Source: an uncultured Clostridium sp.
GTDB lineage: Bacteria; Bacillota; Clostridia; Lachnospirales; Lachnospiraceae
DNA: 64,000 nucleotides
NCBI GenBank assembly: GCA_946498245.1
Contig: CAMMNN010000008.1
Location: 35,334-99,333 of the forward strand
Direction: 5' to 3'
Below the pieces are notes generated by a model. The model was not told where the DNA came from and searched no databases. It was given only the letters and a program-made list of their open reading frames with translations. Positions 42,247 to 51,673 of the stretch are shown in pieces (within the stretch, counting starts at the first letter, position 1; the number at the start of each line of letters is the position of its first letter). The position numbers and the translations under genes are program-made.

Positions 42247-43272
42247 TTAGTCTTTGATTTCCACCGGACGTCCCGTGCGTTCCGACTCATTAGCTGCAAT
42301 CAGCACCTTTAAGATGTAAGCGGCATCTTCTACAGTGAGAACCGGCGGCGCCTTTTTCTGCACTGCCTTTACAAAGTATTCCAGTTCGTCTTTCAGAGCG
42401 TAATGTTCTACCCCGCTGTCTTCCAAAACTCCTCCCGGCCATCTGAGAATGCCCGGATTCCAAAAACCGACTGTTTCATTGCACATGGCTATGGTCTGGT
42501 CAAAATTGTTGACTTTTAATACGCCCTCTGTCCCCATAATGTCCACATACATATCGTTTTCCTCCATAGAGTATTTGGAAGGCAGAGTCCAGGAATTTTC
42601 AATCAGCCCCATTCCCCCTCTTTTAAACCGCAGCAGGAGAGTCAGGTTGTCCGGCTGTCCCGGCACTCTCCGCATGTAGGATCCTCCCATGGCAAAAACC
42701 GACTCCACATCATCTTCTATCAGCCACCTGAGAATGTCCAGATCATGGCCTACATTGTGAATCATCATACCTACTTCTGAAAATACCCAGTCCGGTTTTA
42801 CGCCAAATTTCGACGCTCTCCGACTGGAAACTTTATAAACCTGTCCGATTTTCCCATTTTGAATCAAAGCTTTTGTCCTTCTTAAAGAGGGATTGAACCG
42901 TTCCACGTAACCTACCATAGCCGTCACTCCGGTTATTTTGGTCGTTTCCGCAATCGCCAATGCATCTTCCATGGTAACAGCTACAGGCTTTTCCAGAAGC
43001 ACATGTTTTCCCGCTTTCATTGCGCTTACAGCAATCTCCTTCTGCGCTCCCGGAGGAACACAGATCGATACGGCGTCCACCTCCGGATCTTTTAATAGTT
43101 CGTGGTAATCCGTATACGCCTTGGCTCCGTATTTCTCTCCCATACGTTCTGCATGTTCTTGTTTTCTGGAGCTTAGGGCTGTCAAAATCACACTGTCCAT
43201 ACGCTTATATGCAGCCCCGTGAAGCTCCCCAAAGCGCCCCATTCCAATGACTCCTACCCGCAGTTTATCCAT
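42247..43272 (-). CDS. Gfo/Idh/MocA-family NAD(P) oxidoreductase
   Basis: A 341-residue oxidoreductase with the Rossmann signature VGVIGMGRFGELHG, the EKPVA loop (HVLLEKPVAVTMEDA) and a C-terminal domain with a substrate-side His in IHNVGHDLDILRWL. Family enzymes oxidise inositol, glucose or amino sugars, or reduce keto-sugars. AGGGG is visible before the ATG, and it starts 4 bp after the aminotransferase stop. Oxidation of a sugar/cyclitol-like substrate is the family-level expectation. Confidence 0.9.
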   Translation of the reverse strand: MDKLRVGVIGMGRFGELHGAAYKRMDSVILTALSSRKQEHAERMGEKYGAKAYTDYHELLKDPEVDAVSICVPPGAQKEIAVSAMKAGKHVLLEKPVAVTMEDALAIAETTKITGVTAMVGYVERFNPSLRRTKALIQNGKIGQVYKVSSRRASKFGVKPDWVFSEVGMMIHNVGHDLDILRWLIEDDVESVFAMGGSYMRRVPGQPDNLTLLLRFKRGGMGLIENSWTLPSKYSMEENDMYVDIMGTEGVLKVNNFDQTIAMCNETVGFWNPGILRWPGGVLEDSGVEHYALKDELEYFVKAVQKKAPPVLTVEDAAYILKVLIAANESERTGRPVEIKD

Positions 43273-43276
43273 AATT

Positions 43277-44485
43277 TTATCCCCTCTCTTTCAAATAATC
43301 ATAAATCCCGTCTGTCAGCCTTCTCACGTCCTCAGATACATTAAAAAATCCCAATGAAATTCTCAGTCCCTGGGGGCTTACTCTGTACCGGGCAAAATTC
43401 CTGTACTGCACCAATACGTTGCGTCTATTGTAGAGCCACCTGGTCAGTTCCTCCATATTAACGTCCTTTTTGGAAAAGGTAAGGATCCCGCTGGAAAGCT
43501 CCTCTGTCCAGGGAGATTCGCAGGTAAATCCCAGCTCCGCCATCTTCTCTTTCAGCTCTGGCTTTAATTTTGCCGCCTGCTTTTCTATATTTTTTATTCC
43601 CAAATCGTAAAGATACTCCAGGCTCTCTCCCAGGCCGATGTACAGGGGCCAGCAGCGGGAACCGTATTCCAGTCTGGGCGGGCCCTCCTTCCAAGCGATT
43701 TCATCACTTGTAAAAGAAAAGGTTCTCTGGCTTCCCACGCCGTTGTAGCGGATTTTCAGCTTGTCCCATAAAGAACGACTAAAGTACCCAATAGTCGTTC
43801 CATGAAGTCCCAGAAGCCACTTGTACCCTGCTGCGAGATAACAGTCGCACTTCATTTGGTAACAGTCCGCGGGCACCTGTCCCGCTGCCTGAGCTCCATC
43901 TAAAGCCAGCCAGATACCACGGCTGCGGCAGAGCTCTCCAATTTCCTTTGCCGGTATTCTAAGCCCCCTGGTATGGGTCACATGACTTAAAATTACCAGT
44001 CTTGTTTGATCCGTTATGGCGTTTTTCAGATTGTCTATCATCTCATCTTTGTTTTCCGTCAGCTCTATTTTCTTTATCAAAACAGATTTTTCTTCTGCAA
44101 AGGTATGGAGAGGAATTAAAACCGCCGGATTTTCCTCATAGCTGGTAATGATCTCATCTCCCGCCTTTAAATCCAGCCCGTCCAGTAAAATATTAACCCC
44201 TTCTGCCACGCAGCGTATAAAAGCGATTTCATCAGAACCAACTCCCAAAAATGCCGCTGCCTTCTCCCGAACCGTTTCAATACAGGAATTTATCTCATTT
44301 AGAAGCGGTTTCACACAGGCGCCGTCTAAAAGTGTCTTTTCGTAATATCGGCTTACCGTTTCTATGGTTCTCCTGGGTTTAGGGCCTTGTCCGGCACTGT
44401 TTAAATAAACCGTCCGTTTAATGGCCGGAAGCTCCTGTTCCAGTTTTCTCCGTTCAAATTTCTTGCTGTCAAATTCCGGTTCCAT
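43277..44485 (-). CDS. Class V-fold PLP-dependent aminotransferase
   Basis: A 402-residue aminotransferase/desulfurase-fold enzyme. The PLP lysine lies in AAGYKWLLGLHG, preceded by WLALDGAQAAGQVP and SHVTHTRGLRIP, which supply ring and phosphate contacts. AAAGGAG precedes the ATG; it overlaps the amidohydrolase gene by 17 nt. It is unlike IscS/SufS (no cysteine loop evident), so it is more likely an aminotransferase or lyase acting on the catabolic substrate. Confidence 0.88.
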   Translation of the reverse strand: MEPEFDSKKFERRKLEQELPAIKRTVYLNSAGQGPKPRRTIETVSRYYEKTLLDGACVKPLLNEINSCIETVREKAAAFLGVGSDEIAFIRCVAEGVNILLDGLDLKAGDEIITSYEENPAVLIPLHTFAEEKSVLIKKIELTENKDEMIDNLKNAITDQTRLVILSHVTHTRGLRIPAKEIGELCRSRGIWLALDGAQAAGQVPADCYQMKCDCYLAAGYKWLLGLHGTTIGYFSRSLWDKLKIRYNGVGSQRTFSFTSDEIAWKEGPPRLEYGSRCWPLYIGLGESLEYLYDLGIKNIEKQAAKLKPELKEKMAELGFTCESPWTEELSSGILTFSKKDVNMEELTRWLYNRRNVLVQYRNFARYRVSPQGLRISLGFFNVSEDVRRLTDGIYDYLKERG

Positions 44486-45755
44486 TCTCCTGCTCCTTTC
44501 CTATATCAAGCCTTAGCTTACCCCTTTCGGCTGCTATCTTTCCCCTCAAAAAGACTATTTCCGGAACAGCCAGACAGCTTAGATCTTCATCAGGATTTCC
44601 TTCAACAACCAGCAGATCCGCTTCCATTCCCGGTTTTAAAGCTCCGATTTTATTTTCCATTCCCATAACAGCGGCTGTTTCGTAGGTCGTGCTTCGGATC
44701 ACGTCCATGGGACTCATTCCCAGAGCCTCTTCCATAAGCTTCAGGCCTTTCCAGTAATCGTAAAACTTTGTCAGCCGGCACCCGGCGTCATCTCCTCCGA
44801 TGATTTTCATTCCTTCCCGAATCATTCGCCGCGTCAAGGCAAAACGCTGTTCCCGAAACACCTTCCAAAACTCCGCCTTTTCCGGCCGATCCGCAAACCA
44901 TACTTCAGGGTCCGTGCGGTAAGGAGCTCCAAGAGCGGGACAAACCACCGCGCCTTTTTCTATCATTTTTTCTGCACAGCGTTCATCATAAGCGGTTCCT
45001 TCTCCGTCTTTCCAACTGCAATGGTCAAACACGTCCGCTCCCGCCTCGAAAGCTCTTTTGACAGATACTGCCGAATGAACGTGGACAGACAGATGCTTCC
45101 CGTGCATATGTGCTTCTTCTGCTGCGATTCTCATTTCCTGCAGGCCAAACTGGTTAATATTAGGGCCGCTTCCCGGCGTCATATTGCCTCCGGATACCAT
45201 CACTTTTACAAAATCAGCTCCGTCTTTTAATACGGTTCTGACCATATGCCGCATTCCTTCAGGGCCGTCTGCTTCGCCTCCCAAAAACCAGCAGTGTCCG
45301 CCTGTAGAGGTAACAGGCCGTCCGCAGGACAGGATTCTGCTGCCTGCTGCAATTCCTTTTTCTATGCCGTTACGCAGCTTTAAAACAATGGTATCTTTGG
45401 ATCCGCAATCTCTTAACGCCGTTACCCCCGACGCCAGCGCCTCCAGACAGTGCTGCTGGCTTCTCATGGCAAAGGTCTGTAAGTCATCAGCCAATACGTC
45501 ATCAGCCGGCGTTCCCCCAGCGCTGAAGCACAGATGGCAATGGCCGTTTATCAATCCCGGCATTACGGTTTTATCCAATGCCTTTGTTACAACAACCTGT
45601 CCCCTTGAAGTCTTTTCCAACTGAAGCATTTCCGGGTCAATTTCTGTAATTTCCCGAATTTTTCCATCTTCTATTACAATCGCCTGATTCTGCCTAACCG
45701 TCCGGGATACGCCGTCGATGAGGCGGCCTGCTAAAATAATCCGTTTTCTCTCCAT
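44469..45755 (-). CDS. Amidohydrolase-superfamily metal hydrolase
   Basis: A 428-residue hydrolase with the HxH metal motif GLINGHCHLCFSAGG, HVHSAVSVKRAFEAG, and the C-terminal LKPGMEADLLVVEGNPDEDL that is characteristic of imidazolonepropionase-like and dipeptidase-like members. It overlaps the aminotransferase by 17 nt and lies 6 bp after the VOC gene. It probably opens a ring or amide of the substrate. The exact family member cannot be assigned by eye. Confidence 0.88.
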   Translation of the reverse strand: MERKRIILAGRLIDGVSRTVRQNQAIVIEDGKIREITEIDPEMLQLEKTSRGQVVVTKALDKTVMPGLINGHCHLCFSAGGTPADDVLADDLQTFAMRSQQHCLEALASGVTALRDCGSKDTIVLKLRNGIEKGIAAGSRILSCGRPVTSTGGHCWFLGGEADGPEGMRHMVRTVLKDGADFVKVMVSGGNMTPGSGPNINQFGLQEMRIAAEEAHMHGKHLSVHVHSAVSVKRAFEAGADVFDHCSWKDGEGTAYDERCAEKMIEKGAVVCPALGAPYRTDPEVWFADRPEKAEFWKVFREQRFALTRRMIREGMKIIGGDDAGCRLTKFYDYWKGLKLMEEALGMSPMDVIRSTTYETAAVMGMENKIGALKPGMEADLLVVEGNPDEDLSCLAVPEIVFLRGKIAAERGKLRLDIGKEQENGTGI

Positions 45756-45761
45756 GTCTCT

Positions 45762-46157
45762 TTATTCCCCCTCTCCCTTTTCTCCTATCCTTTCATGGAG
45801 CTCAATCATTTCCCCGTCAGGGCCATAGCAGAAAATAATTTTCCCCTGGCCTTCCATAATCAGTCTCGAAGAGCCTTCTTCCACGGAAACGCCTTTCCTT
45901 TTTAGTTCCTCCATTTCCTTTTCTACGTCTTCTGTCAATATGGCCACATGGTTGTAAGCTCCCTGTCCCTCATAGGGATTTTTAAGGTATTCGATTAATT
46001 CATATGTGAGTCCGCCCTTTCCAATCAGGGCGATTTGGGCTCCATTTCTCGGATTAATCCACCGTTTCTTTAATTGGAATCCGAAATGATACTGGTAAAA
46101 GCGAATACTTTTTTCTATGTCTTTCACAACCAGCCCTATGTGATGAATCCCTTCCAT
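45762..46157 (-). CDS. VOC-superfamily (glyoxalase/dioxygenase-fold) protein
   Basis: A 131-residue protein with the vicinal-oxygen-chelate fold: MEGIHHIGLVVKDIEKSIRFYQYHFGF begins with the metal-binding His, and GAYNHVAILTEDVE carries a second His. It is similar in size to methylmalonyl-CoA epimerase and glyoxalase I-type proteins. It is cotranscribed with flanking genes, with short gaps on each side. An epimerase or lyase role is possible. Confidence 0.85.
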   Translation of the reverse strand: MEGIHHIGLVVKDIEKSIRFYQYHFGFQLKKRWINPRNGAQIALIGKGGLTYELIEYLKNPYEGQGAYNHVAILTEDVEKEMEELKRKGVSVEEGSSRLIMEGQGKIIFCYGPDGEMIELHERIGEKGEGE

Positions 46158-46166
46158 TTTTCCTCC

Positions 46167-47084
46167 TTATTCTCCCTGCAGCAGCGGTTCCTTTAACACA
46201 AACTGTATCATTTCATCAAGGCGTTTTCCTTCCTCACTGCTTAAAGGCTCTAGGTAATCCAAACCATAGTTTTGGGTCACTCCCCAAGTATTTAGTACGC
46301 CCTTAATATTGGTTCCTAAGCCTTTTCCATTTTCATTGAGAGCTTTAAAAATCTGGCATATTTTTTTCTGTACATCTTTCGCCTGCCCCCACTCTCCTTT
46401 TAGAAGCAGGGTGTAAATTTCCCATTCCAATTCAGGTATCAGGTTTCCCGCCGGTGTCATGGTTCCGTCGGCTCCCGCCGTCAGGGCACTGTAAATCAAA
46501 AGTGCTTTTCCCATAAATACAGAAAAGTCTTTTCTGTCCCCAAACATTTCTGTCAGCTCCTGGAAAAATAGGAAATTGCCGCTGGAATCTTTGATTCCCG
46601 CTATATTTTCATGGCGGCTTAAATGACCCAGGGCATCTATTCCTATCATTCTTCGGCTTACGGAAGGCATATGGTAAATCATAACGGGGATACGGCAGCG
46701 CTCTGCATAGGCCGTATAATACCGGATAATCTCATCATCATCTAAGTTAAAGTAAAAAGGCGGGATATTCAGTACCGCCTCTGCTCCGGCCTCGCTGGCC
46801 GCATCGGCCAGATACATAGACTGGCGGAAGGTAACGGCAGTTGTCCCCGCCACTACGACCCCTCTGCCTTTTATCAGTTCCACGGAGTCTCTAACCATTT
46901 CAATGGCCGTTTCCTGCTTATGGAGCGGGCCTTCCCCGGTGCTCCCCAATACCATGACGCCATTTCCCCCGTGTTCCATAATGTTATTAATAATCCAGCC
47001 CAGAGCCTCCCGATCTATTTTTCCGTCTTTCCTAAGAGGCGTTACAATTGCCGGAATCATTCCGTGCAGCTTACTTTCTGTCAT
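46167..47084 (-). CDS. DHDPS/NAL-family aldolase (second copy)
   Basis: A 305-residue TIM-barrel aldolase. The Schiff-base Lys is in HENIAGIKDSSGN, the Tyr region is VMIYHMPSVSR, and GVMVLGSTGEGPLH replaces the substrate loop. It belongs with the IclR-controlled operon. It shares the fold but not close identity with the copy at 34154, so the two are not a recent duplication. A role in 2-keto-3-deoxy-acid or N-acetylneuraminate-like cleavage is inferred. Confidence 0.86.
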   Translation of the reverse strand: MTESKLHGMIPAIVTPLRKDGKIDREALGWIINNIMEHGGNGVMVLGSTGEGPLHKQETAIEMVRDSVELIKGRGVVVAGTTAVTFRQSMYLADAASEAGAEAVLNIPPFYFNLDDDEIIRYYTAYAERCRIPVMIYHMPSVSRRMIGIDALGHLSRHENIAGIKDSSGNFLFFQELTEMFGDRKDFSVFMGKALLIYSALTAGADGTMTPAGNLIPELEWEIYTLLLKGEWGQAKDVQKKICQIFKALNENGKGLGTNIKGVLNTWGVTQNYGLDYLEPLSSEEGKRLDEMIQFVLKEPLLQGE

Positions 47085-47100
47085 TTTGATTCTCCTCGCA

Positions 47101-47910
47101 TCATTCTATTTCTTTGTTCCGCAGCAGACCGTTCATCATTTCAGCCGTCAGACCGCTTTGAGACAGGGCCTGAGTACGCTCCACCAAAATTCCGGCAAAC
47201 TGCGTCAAATGTTCCAAAGGCATCCGGTATTTCGGAGCGGCTATGCTCATAGACGCAATTACATTTCCGCCGCTGTCAAATATGGGCGCCGCCACACATA
47301 CCGTATTTAAATGGTGTTCTTCATCATCTACTGCAAACCCTTTTCTGCGGATCTCTATCAGGTCTTTTTCCAACATTTCCGGGGTGTACAGAGTTTTTGG
47401 AGTAAACTTTTCCATCTCCGCTTTTTCAAGATAATTTTTGACAAAGGGTTCCGGGCTGTAGGCCAGCAGCGCCTTTCCCGCCCCTGTACAGTATAATGGG
47501 AACTTTCTTCCCACCTTTGACAGCAGGCCGATGGCATGGGGCGTATCTATTTTGGATAAATACATTCCTGAAAAAGCGCCGTTTAAACACGCTAAATGAA
47601 TCGTTTCTTTTGTGTTCAAATTCAGCTCTGACATATATACGTGAACCAGATACATCATATTGCCGGGACGGTTCATTAGATTTTCTGTAAGAGACAGGGC
47701 TTTGCTTCCTATTCTGTATTTCTTGTTTTCGGGATTTTTCAGCACGTATCCCCTTTCCTGAAGTTCTGACAAAATCCGATAAATACTGCTGACAGACAGT
47801 CCTGTCTTCCGGTTGATTTCTCTTACGCCTATATATGACTGGCTGGAAGCCAGAGCTTCCAGAACGTCAATGGTCTTTGTGTAGTTATACGTCTTTTTCT
47901 CATTTTCCAT
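47101..47910 (-). CDS. IclR-family transcriptional regulator
   Basis: A 269-residue regulator. An N-terminal winged helix (REINRKTGLSVSSIYRILSELQERGYV) is followed by an IclR effector domain (GAGKALLAYSPEPF, DEEHHLNTVCVAAPIFDS). The start at 47910 follows AAAGGGG; the longer upstream frame is unlikely because it has no such site and lacks family similarity. It lies within the operon it likely controls. Three GTTTCA...ATG palindromes in the nearby divergent region are candidate operators (separate entry). Confidence 0.92.
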   Translation of the reverse strand: MENEKKTYNYTKTIDVLEALASSQSYIGVREINRKTGLSVSSIYRILSELQERGYVLKNPENKKYRIGSKALSLTENLMNRPGNMMYLVHVYMSELNLNTKETIHLACLNGAFSGMYLSKIDTPHAIGLLSKVGRKFPLYCTGAGKALLAYSPEPFVKNYLEKAEMEKFTPKTLYTPEMLEKDLIEIRRKGFAVDDEEHHLNTVCVAAPIFDSGGNVIASMSIAAPKYRMPLEHLTQFAGILVERTQALSQSGLTAEMMNGLLRNKEIE

Positions 47911-47957
47911 TTCTGTCCCCTTTCTAAACGCCTGCATCGAAATTGCCAAACCATATC

Positions 47958-48422
47958 TTACTCCCCTACTTTTACGATCATTTCTACCTCTGTAGCGATA
48001 TTCCCCGGAAGGCTTTCTACTCCTAAAGCACAGCGGCTGTGACTCCCCTTTTCCTCTCCAAATACCTGTATCATCAAATCCGAAGCCCCGTCGATTACAG
48101 CCGAATGATGCCAAAAGCGGTCTGTACTGTTTACAAAACCACGAATGCTTACAATTTGCTCTATCTTATTCAACTCCCCCAACCACTCCTTCAATTGGGC
48201 CAGAAGATTGATTCCGCAGATCCGGGCGCTTTCATACCCCTCTTCTGCTGATATATCCCTTCCCACTTTTCCTATATATGCCGGTGTTCCTTTTTGTGCC
48301 GGTCCCTGTCCTGATACGAACACCAGATTCCCAGCGCGGACACAGCCTCTATAGGATCCCTTGGATTTTGGCGGTGTCGGCAGGACAATTCCAAGCTTTT
48401 TCAGATTTTCCTCTGGAGTCAT
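47958..48422 (-). CDS. RidA-family (YjgF/UK114) protein
   Basis: A 154-residue protein with the RidA fold: VRAGNLVFVSGQGP near residue 27, a longer central part than canonical RidA (about 130 residues), and RCALGVESLPGNIATEVEMIV at the end, where the Arg contacts the carboxylate of reactive enamines/imines. It is the first gene of the minus-strand operon. A PLP enzyme is encoded downstream, so it may detoxify imines or act as a lactamase/deaminase in the pathway. The start at 48422 gives the family-typical N-terminus. Confidence 0.85.
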   Translation of the reverse strand: MTPEENLKKLGIVLPTPPKSKGSYRGCVRAGNLVFVSGQGPAQKGTPAYIGKVGRDISAEEGYESARICGINLLAQLKEWLGELNKIEQIVSIRGFVNSTDRFWHHSAVIDGASDLMIQVFGEEKGSHSRCALGVESLPGNIATEVEMIVKVGE

Positions 48423-48598
48423 AGACTTCTTTCCCCTCTCTTTCATTCTCAGCCTATTTTTTAATGCTGTTACAAATATGACCGTATTCAGCACTGTCTC
48501 TGCGTTCCTATAGAGGTATTGTAGCACAGGAATTTTCTGTCTTCTATTGGGATAGTCCATAAATAAATGAAAATATACCTCTCAAAATCCACAATTTT

Positions 48599-48709
48599 GT
48601 TTCATATATGGTTTTTAATACGTTTTTTATATGTTTTTGTTTCAGTTATGAATTTTATCAATATTTATATCAATAAAATTACATTTTTATATTATGTTTC
48701 ATATATGAA
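48599..48709. promoter_or_regulatory. Three palindromic GTTTCA(N2)TATGAA-type repeats, candidate IclR operators
   Basis: The 463-bp divergent gap between the RidA and AGE genes is very AT-rich and without a gene. It holds GTTTCATATATGGT (48599-48612), GTTTCAGTTATGAA (48639-48652) and GTTTCATATATGAA (48696-48709); the last contains the perfect 12-bp palindrome TTCATATATGAA. IclR-type repressors bind such GTTTCA/TGAAAC-like palindromes. Assignment to the IclR gene at 47101 is inferred from proximity. Confidence 0.55.
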
Positions 48710-48764
48710 TCTATTTTTATGTATTCCGTTTAAAATTTCAGATAAAAACGGGTGTTTTCGTCAA

Positions 48765-48793
48765 TTGTTTTTGTTTTTTCAACATGCTATCAT
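48765..48793 (+). promoter_or_regulatory. Promoter for the AGE/Tau-type operon
   Basis: TTGTTT (48765-48770), 17 bp, TATCAT (48788-48793) lie about 90 bp before the AGE start and downstream of the three palindromes. Confidence 0.5.
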
Positions 48794-48885
48794 TATGTCA
48801 GACGCAATATAGGCTGAAAATTACGGAGCAAGAACCGCAGTTCTCAGGACCTTCATTAGCAAAAAACAGAAAGAAGGGGATGGTT

Positions 48886-50142
48886 ATGGAACGATATTTT
48901 GATGAAGATTTGTGCCTTTCAAAAGAAAGTGCCTCCAGACTGGCCAGGTTTTATCGCTGGCATCTGCAGCAAGAAATTATGCCTCACTGGAAGGCCCTTT
49001 CTCTCGATACGGTATATGGGGGATACGAAACCAATTTTAACGAGAATTGGGAACGGGCGGATAATACGAAAAATCTTTGGGCACAGGCCCGGGATTTGAT
49101 TATGTTCTCTCTGATGTATGAACATCTGGAACCGGATCAGCAGTATCTGGATCTCATTGTTTCCGGCCGTGATTTTCTTACCCAATACTTTTATCGCGGA
49201 AACGGTCTCTGGAATTATCGGGTCTCTAATGATGGGAAAACGGTTCTGGAAGGCCCCATATCTCTTTTAGGAGATATGTTTGCCCTGGCCGCTCTGGCCC
49301 GATACGTCCTGGTTACCGACGACTCCAGAGATATGCCATTAATCAGGGAAACTTATGACTCTGTGGAAAAGCGCCTGAAGGATCCGGACTATCCCAACAT
49401 TATGCCTCACGTATGGGTTCCGGGCCTGGAGCGGCATTCTCACTATATGCTCATGGTCAATGTCCTGGATACGGCAGAAGAGGTTTTGGGCTATGATCTG
49501 GCTCACCCCCTCCTTATGGAATGTGTCGATAAAATCCTGTATTTTTTCTGCGGTTCCGGAAGAGACCCTTATCTGCTGGAATACCGAGCCCTGGACGGTT
49601 CCATGGCTGCAGGCCCTATGGGCCATTTAATAAATCCCGGCCATATTTTTGAATCCATGTGGTTTTGCTTGAGAGTTTGCCTAAAAGGTCAGGATAAGCG
49701 CCGGATCCAGCGTATTTTAGAGATTACGGATCGGGTTTTTGATATGTCTGTGGACAGAGAATACGGCGGCTTTTTTCATCTGTTAGACTGCACAGGACGA
49801 ACTGCCTTTGTCAAGGCTGATATTCGAAACCGCCAGCTTAATTGGAATGATAAGGTTGACTGGGTAAATGCGGAGGCTCTTTATCTGCTGGCCCTCATTG
49901 CCGTGACCACGGAGAATCCCATGGACTTCCTGCGTTTTCTCCGCCATCACAATTACTGTCAAAAGCACTTTTGCGATGCAGAACACGGGGACTGGATCAC
50001 CACATTATCTCAGGACGGAAAGCCCATAGCCAATATGAAAGGAACAAAGCACCGCTGCGCTTTCCATCTCCCCCGTGCTGTCCTTGATACTTATCTGGCA
50101 TTTGAAACCTTCTCCCACAGGAAAAGCGAGGAAACATTATGA
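48886..50142 (+). CDS. AGE-family (N-acylglucosamine 2-epimerase-like) isomerase
   Basis: A 418-residue (alpha/alpha)6-barrel protein of the N-acylglucosamine 2-epimerase / cellobiose epimerase family. RFYRWHLQQEIMPHWKAL opens the barrel, and conserved Trp/His-rich loops such as MAAGPMGHLINPGHIFESMW and NDKVDWVNAEALYLLA line the cleft. The start at 48886 follows AAGGGG. It ends with an ATGA overlap into the permease gene. Epimerases of this group interconvert gluco- and manno-type sugars; the substrate is not determined. The association with a TauCBA-type transporter, not a sugar transporter, is unusual. Confidence 0.83.
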   Translation: MERYFDEDLCLSKESASRLARFYRWHLQQEIMPHWKALSLDTVYGGYETNFNENWERADNTKNLWAQARDLIMFSLMYEHLEPDQQYLDLIVSGRDFLTQYFYRGNGLWNYRVSNDGKTVLEGPISLLGDMFALAALARYVLVTDDSRDMPLIRETYDSVEKRLKDPDYPNIMPHVWVPGLERHSHYMLMVNVLDTAEEVLGYDLAHPLLMECVDKILYFFCGSGRDPYLLEYRALDGSMAAGPMGHLINPGHIFESMWFCLRVCLKGQDKRRIQRILEITDRVFDMSVDREYGGFFHLLDCTGRTAFVKADIRNRQLNWNDKVDWVNAEALYLLALIAVTTENPMDFLRFLRHHNYCQKHFCDAEHGDWITTLSQDGKPIANMKGTKHRCAFHLPRAVLDTYLAFETFSHRKSEETL

Positions 50143-50906
50143 AACTTTTAAAAAAATACGAATCCAAAATTTACAGTCTTTTATCCCTTATTATTTTTCT
50201 TACCATATGGATTGCAGCCAGCATCGCGGCCCCCGACGTTTTCGCTGGTCCTGTGGCTGTCATTAAAGCGCTTATCTCGGATTTAAATGACAAACACCGC
50301 ATTGTAGAGCACACCCTTATCAGTCTGAGCCGTTCCCTTACCGGCTGGACTCTGGCCTTTTTGGCCGCCCTTCCGGTTTCCTTCCTCATGGGCTGGTACA
50401 AACCCTTCCGGCTTATTGTGGAGCCCTGGACAAAGTTCATTAAAAGCATTCCTCCCATTGCCTATATTCCGTTAATCGTAGTCGCTCTGGGCTTAGGAGA
50501 AGCCGCTAAAATTACCGTTATATTTATCGCCTGCTTTTTAACTATTGTCATCAATATTTACCAAGGCGTCCTTAACGTAGACGCTACTTTAATTAAAGCG
50601 GCAAAAGTTTTAGGCCTCAGTAATGTTGAAATCTTTGTCAAGGTTGTTATGCCCGCGTCCATTCCCTTTATTTTCGTCGGCGCACGGCTGGGAATGTCCG
50701 TTGCCCTCACCACACTCATTGCCGCCGAATTAACCGGGGCGCAAAAGGGCCTGGGAATGATGATACAATCTGCCAGCTCATACATACAAATGGACGTGGT
50801 AATGCTGGGAATTGTTATTATCGGAACCATCGGCTTTGGTCTGGATCGATTAATCGCTTTTGTAGAAAGGAAATTGACAGTATGGCAGGAAACAATTCAA
50901 GTATAA
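50139..50906 (+). CDS. ABC transporter permease, TauC/SsuC type
   Basis: A 255-residue membrane protein with about six helices and the TauC/SsuC core: LSLSRSLTGWTLAFLAALPV, WTKFIKSIPPIAYIPLIVVALG and an EAA-like AAKVLGLSNVEIFVKVVMP loop. It starts within the AGE stop codon (ATGA). It pairs with the ATPase and binding protein that follow. Family transporters take up sulfonates, nitrate, thiamine precursors or aromatic acids. Confidence 0.9.
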   Translation: MKLLKKYESKIYSLLSLIIFLTIWIAASIAAPDVFAGPVAVIKALISDLNDKHRIVEHTLISLSRSLTGWTLAFLAALPVSFLMGWYKPFRLIVEPWTKFIKSIPPIAYIPLIVVALGLGEAAKITVIFIACFLTIVINIYQGVLNVDATLIKAAKVLGLSNVEIFVKVVMPASIPFIFVGARLGMSVALTTLIAAELTGAQKGLGMMIQSASSYIQMDVVMLGIVIIGTIGFGLDRLIAFVERKLTVWQETIQV

Positions 50907-51673
50907 AGGTAGCCGTTAAAAATCTTCTGAAAATCTACGACAGCCAGCGCGGAAAGGTAACGGCCCTAAACGGAGTTAATTTTGAAATGGAGGAGAATAC
51001 CTTTATCAGCATCGTAGGGCCTTCTGGCTGCGGGAAATCCACTTTGCTCAACATTCTGGCAGGCCTCGACACCCCTACTGGCGGGGAAGTTCTGGTAGAC
51101 AACAAACCCGTCTGCGGTCCCGGCCCTGATCGGGGCGTAGTCTTTCAGCAGTATGCTCTTTTCCCCTGGCTCACAGTAGAAAAAAATATCCAGATGGGCC
51201 TTCACTGCCGCCATCTTCCCCCAAAAGAAGCTGCTGAAATCACCAGCCACTACCTTAATATGATGGGGCTGACTGATTTCCGTTCTTCCTATCCCAAGGA
51301 GCTGTCCGGCGGCATGAAGCAGCGTGTAGCCGTGGCACGGGCTTACGCCATGAATCCCTCTTTGCTCCTTATGGACGAGCCTTTTGGCGCTCTGGACGCC
51401 CAAACCCGGGCCCAGCTTCAGTCGGAACTTTTGGATATTTGGGAAAAGGAGCAAAAAACATGCCTGTTTATTACTCATGATGTAGAGGAAGCCGTGCTTT
51501 TATCACAAAAAGTAGTTATTATGAGCGCCCGTCCCGGACGCATTAAACGAATCGTTGACATTGATGTTCCATACCCAAGAACTCAGAAAACAAAAGTAGA
51601 TTCCCGGTTTACGGATTTGAAAAACGAAATCTGGGAAGAGGTTTATATGGAATACCTGGAACAGCGGAAATAA
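50882..51673 (+). CDS. ABC transporter ATP-binding protein, TauB/SsuB type
   Basis: A 263-residue ATPase with Walker A GPSGCGKST, signature LSGGMKQRVAVARA, Walker B LLLMDEPFGALD and switch FITHDVEEAV. All motifs are intact. It overlaps the permease by 25 nt, so the two are translationally coupled. The C-terminal segment is short, as is usual in this class. Confidence 0.94.
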   Translation: MAGNNSSIKVAVKNLLKIYDSQRGKVTALNGVNFEMEENTFISIVGPSGCGKSTLLNILAGLDTPTGGEVLVDNKPVCGPGPDRGVVFQQYALFPWLTVEKNIQMGLHCRHLPPKEAAEITSHYLNMMGLTDFRSSYPKELSGGMKQRVAVARAYAMNPSLLLMDEPFGALDAQTRAQLQSELLDIWEKEQKTCLFITHDVEEAVLLSQKVVIMSARPGRIKRIVDIDVPYPRTQKTKVDSRFTDLKNEIWEEVYMEYLEQRK

